DNA of 14,582 nucleotides from Sutterella sp. (GTDB lineage Bacteria > Pseudomonadota > Gammaproteobacteria > Burkholderiales > Burkholderiaceae_F): positions 1 to 14,582 of the forward strand of contig JAHHRH010000033.1 of assembly GCA_020025915.1 (NCBI GenBank), given 5' to 3'. The notes under the pieces are model-generated. The model searched no databases and had not been told where the DNA came from. It saw only the letters and a program-made list of their open reading frames with translations. The position numbers and the translations under genes are program-made. Within the stretch, counting starts at the first letter, position 1, and each line of letters starts with the position of its first letter. This document shows, in pieces, positions 1-6,017 of the stretch.

Positions 1-186
1 CCTCCTTTTCATCATAGAGGGTGAGAACGGATTTGTCCTCATGTCCATTTTTTGCTTTTTGTCGTTCCACGCGAGAGCGTACGACATGATTTGTTAAATA
101 GCTCTGTGAATGATCGAGAATTTGGAAACGTGCTAGGTAGACTTCTCTATAATTAACAGATTGGGATGCCTTTAATGAGGGTATCG
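1..186. repeat. 186-bp direct repeat, copy 1
   Basis: Bases 1-186 are identical to 376-561 at a constant offset of 375; identity ends at 187/562. The left limit is the window edge, so the true repeat may be longer. Inside is a hairpin at 61-85 (GTCGT and ACGC pair with GCGT and ACGAC around a GAGA loop, with a 3-nt bulge) and a TATAAT box at 148-153. No convincing gene is seen in it; one frame is open from the left edge to a stop near base 97 but has no recognisable product. Confidence 0.97.
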
Positions 187-197
187 AAAATTGATGA

Positions 198-227
198 TGC
201 TCGATTGGATACGAGCACTCATTTTTT
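198..227 (+). terminator. Weak terminator-like hairpin in the repeat spacer
   Basis: TGCTCG (198-203) pairs with CGAGCA (212-217) around an 8-nt loop, and a run of six T follows at 222-227. The stem is short and the T run begins 5 nt after it, so termination would be weak. It would lie about 60 nt downstream of a transcript starting at the TATAAT box of repeat copy 1. Confidence 0.3.
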
Positions 228-239
228 CACGCGCCTACA

Positions 240-269
240 CCGCGCAGACAACGAAGTTGTCTGACGCGG
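240..269. other. Long perfect hairpin in the spacer between the repeats
   Basis: CCGCG plus CAGACAAC (240-252) pair with GTTGTCTG and CGCGG (256-269, one bulged A at 264) around a GAA loop: 13 base pairs. No T run follows, so it is not a simple terminator. Two further inverted repeats lie in the same spacer: ACGCT/AGCGT at 313-325, and GCGTAC/GTACGC with an inner GTTTT/AAAAC at 322-353. The latter two share bases 322-325 and cannot form together. Confidence 0.6.
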
Positions 270-375
270 GAGAGCAATATGGGGTGCGATAAAACCTTGC
301 CGCAATTTTTTGACGCTCTTAGCGTACTAACGTTTTAGCAAAAAAACGTACGCGGTCTAGGTGCGTACCGAGTCC

Positions 376-561
376 CCTCCTTTTCATCATAGAGGGTGAG
401 AACGGATTTGTCCTCATGTCCATTTTTTGCTTTTTGTCGTTCCACGCGAGAGCGTACGACATGATTTGTTAAATAGCTCTGTGAATGATCGAGAATTTGG
501 AAACGTGCTAGGTAGACTTCTCTATAATTAACAGATTGGGATGCCTTTAATGAGGGTATCG
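376..561. repeat. 186-bp direct repeat, copy 2 (lpxA-proximal)
   Basis: Perfect copy of bases 1-186. It ends 60 bp before the lpxA start and so forms most of the lpxA upstream region. In Betaproteobacteria lpxA is usually preceded directly by fabZ; here about 620 bases without a recognisable gene precede it, so the usual upstream cluster member is displaced, lost or outside the window. Confidence 0.97.
497..528 (+). promoter_or_regulatory. Candidate lpxA promoter in repeat copy 2
   Basis: A perfect TATAAT lies at 523-528, 93 bp before the lpxA ATG. The best -35 match is TTGGAA at 497-502, but the spacer is 20 bp, longer than the usual 16-18, so the -35 call is weak. The same arrangement occurs in copy 1 (122-127 and 148-153). 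Confidence 0.35.
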
Positions 562-621
562 TTAGCGTGAAAGAACCCCCAACTCACGTACACAATAAAA
601 ATACTTTAGACAGGATTCGTC

Positions 622-1410
622 ATGGCGCAAATTCACCCGTCCTCCATTGTTCATCCAGAAGCCGTGTTGGCCGATGATGTCATCGTTGGTCCCTTCTGTT
701 TAGTGGGACCAAAGGTGCGTATTGGGGCTGGTACCCATCTGCGTAGCCACGTTTGTGTAGAAGGTCGTACGACGATCGGCAGTGGTAATGTGATTTACGC
801 TGGGGCTTCGATTGGTTGCAATCCGCAAGACAAGAAGTACGCAGGTGAAGATACCTTATTGATCGTGGGTGACAATAACGTCATTCGTGAAAATTGCACG
901 CTTTCGATTGGAACAGTGCAAGATGAAGGCATTACGCGCGTGGGTAGCGACAATCTTTTGATGGCTAACGTCCATGTAGCGCATGACTGCCGTGTGGGTG
1001 ATCATACGATCATTGCTAATAACGTAGCCTTAGCAGGGCACGTGACGGTTGAAGACTGGGCCATTATTGGTGGTCAAACGGGCGTTCATCAGTTCGTGCG
1101 TATTGGTGCGCATTCGATGGTGGGTGGCGCTTCTGCGGCGCTTCGTGATGTGCCGCCTTATGTGATTTGCTCGGGTAATCCGGCAGCTCCCCATGGCTTG
1201 AACTCTGTGGGTCTTCGTCGCTTTGGTTATACGAGCGATCAGGTGCGTGGCTTACATCAAGCTTATCGTTTGCTCTATCGCGAAGGCTTGATCGTGAAGG
1301 AAGCACTAGAAAAGATTGCAACGCTCGAAGCAGAGTTCCCGGAGGCTAAGCCCTTACTTGAACACTTCAGAGACTTTGTGGGCAATAGTCCCCGCGGTGT
1401 GATTCGCTAA
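622..1410 (+). CDS. lpxA: UDP-N-acetylglucosamine acyltransferase LpxA
   Basis: First step of lipid A synthesis in the cytoplasm: transfers a 3-hydroxyacyl chain from acyl carrier protein to UDP-GlcNAc. The 262-aa protein is exactly the usual length. Residues 1-185 are left-handed beta-helix hexapeptide repeats, followed by a helical C-terminal part ending S-P-R-G-V-I-R. The catalytic His is H121 in N-V-H-V-A-H-D-C (E. coli H125), with H118, H140 and H156 also kept. G169 aligns with E. coli Gly173 of the acyl-chain ruler, which by family knowledge allows a longer chain; P187 stands at the position of E. coli His191. The ATG is supported by AGGA at 612-615, 6 nt upstream. lpxB follows 25 bp downstream, so the two are probably cotranscribed. 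Confidence 0.97.
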   Translation: MAQIHPSSIVHPEAVLADDVIVGPFCLVGPKVRIGAGTHLRSHVCVEGRTTIGSGNVIYAGASIGCNPQDKKYAGEDTLLIVGDNNVIRENCTLSIGTVQDEGITRVGSDNLLMANVHVAHDCRVGDHTIIANNVALAGHVTVEDWAIIGGQTGVHQFVRIGAHSMVGGASAALRDVPPYVICSGNPAAPHGLNSVGLRRFGYTSDQVRGLHQAYRLLYREGLIVKEALEKIATLEAEFPEAKPLLEHFRDFVGNSPRGVIR

Positions 1411-1435
1411 TTCATTCGACGGTTGAGGCATATTC

Positions 1436-2611
1436 ATGGGTATTCAGTCTTGCATTCCGACCTTGGAACGTAATGGCGCGATTTGGCTCGCTGGCGAAGC
1501 GAGTGGTGACTTTATTGCGAGTCTAGTGATTCCCGAAGTCGCTAAGCGTATGGACGGGGCTCCACAGTATGGCGTTGGTGGCGATAAGATGCGCGCAGTG
1601 GGTTTCCGTGCGTGGTATGACGTGCGTGAGCTGTCGGTGCGTGGCTATATTGAAGTGCTCACGCATTTGCCACGACTTTTAAGCTTTCGCAAGGATTTGA
1701 TCACACGCTTTGGTGACTCGATGCCTCAGGTCTTCGTAGGCGTGGATGCCCCTGACTTTAATTTGAGCGTTGAAGAAAAGTTGCGTCGTCGTGGTATTCC
1801 GACGGTACATTTTGTCAGTCCATCGATTTGGGCATGGCGGCCTGAGCGCATTCAAAACATTCGTCGTGCGGTTGACCATATGTTATTGGTCTTTCCGTTT
1901 GAAGAAGAGATTTATCGCAAGGCCGGGATCCCGGCTACCTTTGTGGGTCATCCTTTAGCGGGCATTATTCCGATGGAACCCGATACGATGGGCGCACGGC
2001 AACACTTTGGCTTGCCCGATGACGGATTGCCTGTGATTACGGTGATGCCTGGCTCTCGCGTGGATGAAGTCAAAGGTTGTGGTCCGGTTTTCTTTGAAGC
2101 GGTGGAACGCTTGCTTCAACGTCAGGGCGATGCGCACGTGTTGATTCCTGCGATTGACGAACAGGCACGCAGTAATATTCTTTGTGTGGCAAGTCTCTAC
2201 CCGCGTCTAGCTCAAGCGATGCAGGTTGTGGTGGGCGAAAGCCATCGTACGATGGAAGCGGCTGATGCAGTATTGGTGGCTTCTGGCACGGCGGCACTTG
2301 AGTGTGCGCTTTTTAAAAAGCCCATGGTGGTGGGTTACAAGATGCCGGCTATTACTGGCATGATCATGCAAAAGAAAGCTTTGATTCATTGCGTCTCGTT
2401 ACCCAACATTTTGTTAGGCGAAAACGTGGTGCCTGAATTCTTACAGTATTTCTGTGAGCCTGATGCGATTTCACACGCGCTAGAAGATGCAATCAATAAT
2501 GAAGTACGACGTAAGATGCTTGTGGAGCGCTTTAGTGCGATGCATGAAAGCTTGCGTGCTGATACTGCGAATTTGGCAGCCGACGTGATTGTAGGTATGG
2601 CACGTCACTAA
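1436..2611 (+). CDS. lpxB: Lipid-A-disaccharide synthase LpxB
   Basis: Glycosyltransferase (family GT19) that condenses UDP-2,3-diacylglucosamine with lipid X to form the lipid A disaccharide at the inner face of the cytoplasmic membrane. 391 aa, close to the 382 of E. coli. Visible signatures: G-E-A-S-G-D (20-25), V-G-V-D-A-P-D-F-N around D104, S-P-S-I-W-A-W-R (128-135), F-V-G-H-P-L (169-174) and M-P-G-S-R (204-208) in the nucleotide-sugar half. The first 12 residues are a short extension with no clear role. The start is supported by GAGG at 1425-1428, 7 nt upstream. It lies 25 bp after lpxA and is followed by an intrinsic terminator. Confidence 0.97.
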   Translation: MGIQSCIPTLERNGAIWLAGEASGDFIASLVIPEVAKRMDGAPQYGVGGDKMRAVGFRAWYDVRELSVRGYIEVLTHLPRLLSFRKDLITRFGDSMPQVFVGVDAPDFNLSVEEKLRRRGIPTVHFVSPSIWAWRPERIQNIRRAVDHMLLVFPFEEEIYRKAGIPATFVGHPLAGIIPMEPDTMGARQHFGLPDDGLPVITVMPGSRVDEVKGCGPVFFEAVERLLQRQGDAHVLIPAIDEQARSNILCVASLYPRLAQAMQVVVGESHRTMEAADAVLVASGTAALECALFKKPMVVGYKMPAITGMIMQKKALIHCVSLPNILLGENVVPEFLQYFCEPDAISHALEDAINNEVRRKMLVERFSAMHESLRADTANLAADVIVGMARH

Positions 2612-2638
2612 AACGACAGGCGTAACAAACTAATCGCG

Positions 2639-2676
2639 GCGCTTCGATCCGGTTTAAACCTGCGAAGCGCTTTTTT
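2639..2676 (+). terminator. Intrinsic terminator between lpxB and rnhB
   Basis: GCGCTTCG (2639-2646) pairs perfectly with CGAAGCGC (2663-2670); the loop contains the palindrome GGTTTAAACC (2651-2660), and TTTTTT follows at 2671-2676. The T run ends only 12 bp before the rnhB ATG, so rnhB and the methyltransferase must be reached by readthrough or by a promoter inside lpxB. Confidence 0.85.
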
Positions 2677-2688
2677 CTTAGGAACAAC

Positions 2689-3360
2689 ATGGCACGAGCA
2701 AAAAAGGGTGAAGCCAATTCAGAGCTGTTGCCAAGCATGGATTTACCGAATCTTTTCGGCTCTGATGATCCTTTGTGGGCAACCGAGTTAGTGGCTGGCG
2801 TCGATGAGGCGGGACGTGGACCGCTCGCAGGACCCGTTTGTGTGGCCGCGGTGATTTTGGATCCGAATCAACCGATTGAAGGCTTGAATGACTCCAAAAA
2901 GCTCACCGCCAAAAAGCGTGAAGCCTTAGCGCCCCTCATCAAAGCGCGTGCTTTGGCCTGGTGCATTGCTTGGGCAGATGTGCACGAAATTGACTCACTC
3001 AATATTTTGCAAGCGACGATGCTTGCTATGACGCGTGCTGTTGAGGGCTTGTCAATCAAGCCCGAGCTCATCTTGGTGGATGGCAACCGTATCCCTAAAA
3101 ATCTACCAGCGCCTGCTTCGGCGGTCGTTAAGGGGGATGCCAAAGTCGCTGCTATCGCGGCGGCTTCGATTTTGGCTAAAACGGCGCGAGATGCCAAGAT
3201 GGTGGCACTTGACGCGGTATATCCAGGCTACGGCTTTGCTAAGCATGCGGGCTATGGTACGGCTCAACATATTGAAGCAATTCATACTTTAGGTATTACC
3301 CCCGAACATCGTCGAACATTTGAACCCGTCAAGTCGATGGTTAAGAAGGATCAATCATGA
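2689..3360 (+). CDS. rnhB: Ribonuclease HII
   Basis: Cleaves the RNA strand of RNA-DNA hybrids and initiates removal of ribonucleotides misincorporated in DNA. 223 aa. The family signature D-E-A-G-R-G-P-L-A-G-P-V is at 39-50, giving metal ligands D39 and E40; the others are D131 in L-V-D-G-N and D150 in K-G-D-A-K. A-A-S-I-L-A-K at 158-164 and the G-Y-G-F-A-K-H segment near 180-186 are also typical. About 30 N-terminal residues precede the conserved core, somewhat longer than E. coli. The chosen start has AGGA at 2680-2683, 5 nt upstream; an internal ATG at 2737 is the alternative. Its stop overlaps the next start as ATGA. Confidence 0.96.
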   Translation: MARAKKGEANSELLPSMDLPNLFGSDDPLWATELVAGVDEAGRGPLAGPVCVAAVILDPNQPIEGLNDSKKLTAKKREALAPLIKARALAWCIAWADVHEIDSLNILQATMLAMTRAVEGLSIKPELILVDGNRIPKNLPAPASAVVKGDAKVAAIAAASILAKTARDAKMVALDAVYPGYGFAKHAGYGTAQHIEAIHTLGITPEHRRTFEPVKSMVKKDQS

Positions 3361-4163
3361 CAGAGATTTTGATTGAAAGTGAAGCAAATGCGCGTTTTAA
3401 ACGTTGGAAGAAATTAGCCCATGAGGCACGTGCGGTCAAAAAAGAAGGGGCAACCTTACTCGAAGGGATTCACCTTTGTGAAGTCGTCTTGGGGGCTGAC
3501 GCGAGTGTGACCGCGGTACTGATTGACGATCAACGAGCCACTTCAGAAGCGCGTGAGTTGGCTTATCAGTGTGTCCTCAACAAGGGCGCAAAGTGCTATG
3601 CTTTGTCGTCTTCGCTTTATGACCAACTCTCGCCCGTTGAACATGGCGTTGGCGTGATGTGCGAAGTGAGTGTGCCAAAGCGCGCTGAAGTTTCTGACTG
3701 GGCGCAGGCCGATGTCCTTTATTTAGACGGAGTGCAAGACGCGGGTAACGCGGGCACACTCATTCGTACGGCGGTGGCTGCTGGCGTGCGTGTGATTGCA
3801 GCAAGCCCATCAACCGCCATTCTTTGGACCCCGAAGGTGATGCGAGCGGCTATGGGGGCGCATTTTGGCGCGAAGTTTGTCGAAGGGATTACGCCTCAGG
3901 CTTTTCGTGACGCATATCAGGGGCATATTTATGCGGCTGATGCACGTGGCGGCGAAGATCTCTTTGCCGCAGATGATCACTATACTCAAGGACCTGTGAC
4001 GTGGCTGATGGGGGCTGAGGGGCCGGGGGTCTCTGAAGCAGGCTTGACAGTCTCTGACCGTCGTTTTTATATTCCGATTGAAGCCGCTTGCGAAAGTTTG
4101 AATGTAGGGGCGGCTGCGGCCGTGTGCCTCTTTGATACGCGTCGTCGTCGCATGAAGGCATAA
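3357..4163 (+). CDS. SpoU/TrmH-family RNA 2'-O-methyltransferase
   Basis: SAM-dependent 2'-O-ribose methyltransferase of rRNA or tRNA; the exact target cannot be read from the sequence. 268 aa: an N-terminal substrate-binding part (about 1-105) and a SpoU knot domain (about 118-262). The three knot motifs are present: D-A-G-N-A-G-T-L-I-R at 128-137 (N131, R137), W-L-M-G-A-E-G-P-G-V at 216-225, and I-P-I-E-A-A-C-E-S-L-N-V-G at 239-251. The start ATG overlaps the rnhB stop (ATGA), so translation is coupled; the pair is a common neighbour of lpxAB in Betaproteobacteria. The frame ends normally, 9 bp before the stop of the IS remnant on the other strand. Confidence 0.93.
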   Translation: MTEILIESEANARFKRWKKLAHEARAVKKEGATLLEGIHLCEVVLGADASVTAVLIDDQRATSEARELAYQCVLNKGAKCYALSSSLYDQLSPVEHGVGVMCEVSVPKRAEVSDWAQADVLYLDGVQDAGNAGTLIRTAVAAGVRVIAASPSTAILWTPKVMRAAMGAHFGAKFVEGITPQAFRDAYQGHIYAADARGGEDLFAADDHYTQGPVTWLMGAEGPGVSEAGLTVSDRRFYIPIEAACESLNVGAAAAVCLFDTRRRRMKA

Positions 4164-4172
4164 CCTGAATTT

Positions 4173-5106
4173 TCACGATATGACCTGGGTATGGTTCAAT
4201 ATTTGGATCTGATGATTGTCGATTGATAAGGTCACTGCTTGAGCATGGGTGTGTAGCTGTGTTTCATAGTCAAGAGGGCTTATCATGTTAATGATCGAGT
4301 GTGGTTATAGATATTGATCCAGTTGATGACGGTTTCCACAGCATCCGCATAGCTGTCAAACCGTTTTCTGCCAATGAGAGTTTTACACTTCAAAGAACCT
4401 TATATAGCCTCACCTGGCGCGTTATCCCAATACTGTCCGTCGCTCATTGAACATAGCATATCAAGCTCCCTGAGGTGTGTTTGGAAGCGACGAGAGCAAT
4501 ACTGAGTAATGCAAATGGTTCCAACCACTACCTCCTCACTACGTGTTTCTACGGCCATGTTAAGCGCTTTCAAAACAAACGATACAGTTATAGCCCATCC
4601 CAATATTTGACGGCTACCAAGATCTATAACTGTAACAAGAAACACCCTTCCATCTGGTGTTTGCAAGTATGTAATATTGCTTACCCAAGCTCGATTCAGA
4701 ACGCCAGGAGCAAAATCCCGTTTCAAGAGATTGGGATACACAAGCATAGTGTGATTACTATCAGTGGTCTTTACGGTGCGCTTAATTAGCGGTAACCAAT
4801 GATGCCATTAAACTGTAGGACATCGCGCAAACGTTTGACACTAACTTTCATCCCACGGTGCTGTATCAAAGCATGTATTTGACGATAAGCTGCCGTATGT
4901 CCCATCTCTTCTCGGATGATCTTTGCTTGCCCTAGTAACGTTTCTGAAGATACGATTTTTTTGTACGAGGGTGTGATTTTGCGTTTTACCTAGCTGTGAT
5001 AGCTACTAACGTTTACATCCAGTATCTGGCATCTCAGGATCCCTTTTAGTTCAAAGTTGCCAAGAGACTCCTGATTGAAGGCGTACCTCAGAGCCCGTTT
5101 TTCGAG
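4173..5106 (-). pseudogene. Decayed IS3-family transposase (OrfB) remnant
   Basis: Reading the minus strand from about 5106, fragments of one IS3-type OrfB line up in order. V-N-V-S-S-Y-H-S then a TAG (4990-4992) stands where the family has Trp (S-Y-Y-x-W). Next come the HTH_21 region (I-R-E-E-M-G-H-T-A-A-Y) and L-Q-F-N-G-I-I-G-Y-R, then a frameshift near 4787. The integrase core follows: W-V-S-N-I-T-Y-L-Q-T-P-D-G, where Asn replaces the first catalytic Asp, and a damaged second-Asp region (C-I-T-Q-Y-C-S for H-S-D-x-G-x-Q-Y-x-S). W-D-N-A-P-G-E precedes a TAA (4400-4402), then G-S-L-K, another frameshift near 4288, and an I-S-P-L-D-Y-E tail to 4173. At least five lesions: inactive. No orfA or terminal inverted repeats were identified. 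Confidence 0.88.
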
Positions 5107-5137
5107 AGGAACGCCGCGAATTGTTTTAGGAGCCGAA

Positions 5138-5159
5138 TCTCCGCCGTTCACGACGGAGA
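5138..5159. other. Hairpin just beyond the tetR stop
   Basis: TCTCCG (5138-5143) pairs with CGGAGA (5154-5159), with a partly paired interior. It lies 5 bp beyond the end of the minus-strand regulator gene and could mark its transcript end, but no T run follows on the minus strand, so it is not a standard terminator. Confidence 0.3.
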
Positions 5160-5164
5160 GAACG

Positions 5165-5782
5165 TCAATGACGTATTGACAAAGCCAAAAGGTCATCTAG
5201 CACGGCATTCAATTCGTCAGATGCGAGTACTCTGACCCGAAAGTGACCTAAAAAGAACAACCCTTCCAACGCAAGGACAGCAACGAGTGCTTGATGGTTG
5301 CCTTCAGATTCAGCACGTATTCGTGAGAATACCGATTCGTACCATTGGTTAATAGGGGCAATCAAGGCTTCATTACCAGCGGTGAGTGAGAGTACAGCCA
5401 AGCCGTATTCAGAATAGGTTGGATCTTTTACCTGTGAGTAGGTGCGAAACCATTCTACAAAGCCCGCAACCGCTGGTGAATGGTGCGGCCACTTCATTTT
5501 TGCAGTGTGTATACCCGCTTGATAGCACGATTCAAGATGGTTGATATAGCGTTCGACGATAATCTTCTGAATCCCCTCCTTACTGCCGAAATGATAGAGG
5601 AGGGATCCCTTCTTAACGTCTGCATGGCGGCAGATGTCATCTAGAGACACATCAGCGGTACGGCGTTCCCTTATTAAAGTTCGATAGCTTTCAAGAACCT
5701 TTTCTTTCGTATTCGAACCTAGGACATTGGTCGTTCTAGGACGTCCTCGTTTCAGTTCTATCTTTTTTTCTTCCAGTTTCAC
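5165..5782 (-). CDS. TetR-family transcriptional regulator
   Basis: Probable local repressor of the divergent reductase-cytochrome-lyase genes. 205 aa. The N-terminal helix-turn-helix spans about 42-71, with the family pattern L-D-D-I-C-R-H-A-D-V then G-S-L-L-Y-H-F-G-S-K-E. A basic K-R-G-R-P-R at 11-16 could add DNA contacts. Residues 80-205 form the ligand-binding/dimerisation part, with no recognisable subfamily. The start is GTG at 5782 with GAGG 9 nt upstream; an ATG further up is out of frame. It is transcribed away from the flavoprotein gene across a 235-bp shared intergenic region, the usual layout for a TetR repressor of its neighbours. The inducer is unknown; the lyase substrate or product is the obvious guess. 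Confidence 0.9.
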   Translation of the reverse strand: MKLEEKKIELKRGRPRTTNVLGSNTKEKVLESYRTLIRERRTADVSLDDICRHADVKKGSLLYHFGSKEGIQKIIVERYINHLESCYQAGIHTAKMKWPHHSPAVAGFVEWFRTYSQVKDPTYSEYGLAVLSLTAGNEALIAPINQWYESVFSRIRAESEGNHQALVAVLALEGLFFLGHFRVRVLASDELNAVLDDLLALSIRH

Positions 5783-5850
5783 TTCTGAGGACCTCGTTCC
5801 ATTTTTTTTATGGTCAGCGTAACTGCCTTGGCACGTAACGCGCTGGATTA

Positions 5851-5869
5851 GTGGAATTAGTAATTCTAC
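5851..5869. promoter_or_regulatory. Candidate TetR operator (19-bp imperfect palindrome)
   Basis: GTGGAATT and AATTCTAC flank AGT with one mismatch. Size and position, in the divergent region between the regulator and the reductase, fit a TetR-dimer site. Just downstream (5881-5917) are short A-tracts spaced roughly 8-13 bp, which may bend the DNA. Binding is inferred. Confidence 0.4.
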
Positions 5870-5931
5870 AGCGAAGAGTCAAAAAAAGTCGAAAAGTCTA
5901 AAACTCATTAAGAAAAGCATAAGAGTTTGTA

Positions 5932-5981
5932 CTAATGGTCTAACAGTGAAGTGCTGTATACAATTGTTTCACCTAATGGTC
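5932..5981. promoter_or_regulatory. Directly repeated 9-mer upstream of the reductase
   Basis: CTAATGGTC occurs at 5932-5940 and again at 5973-5981, 41 bp apart (about four helical turns), with a -10-like TATACAAT at 5957-5964 between them. The repeats could be activator or repressor sites for the reductase promoter. No convincing -35 hexamer was found. Confidence 0.35.
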
Positions 5982-6017
5982 AAATAAAAGACTTATTACA
6001 TTAACAGGAGATACTTC

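Noticed and set aside
2..97. Open frame entering from the left edge.
   Set aside because: It lies wholly in the 186-bp repeat; in copy 2 the same frame has a stop just upstream and no start, and the product resembles nothing, including FabZ.
1..561. CRISPR-like array.
   Set aside because: Only two long copies with one 189-bp spacer; unit length and number do not fit.
4990..5196. 68-codon minus-strand frame as a separate gene overlapping the tetR end.
   Set aside because: Its C-terminal part continues in the same frame past the TAG into the transposase remnant; it is the broken 5' part of OrfB.
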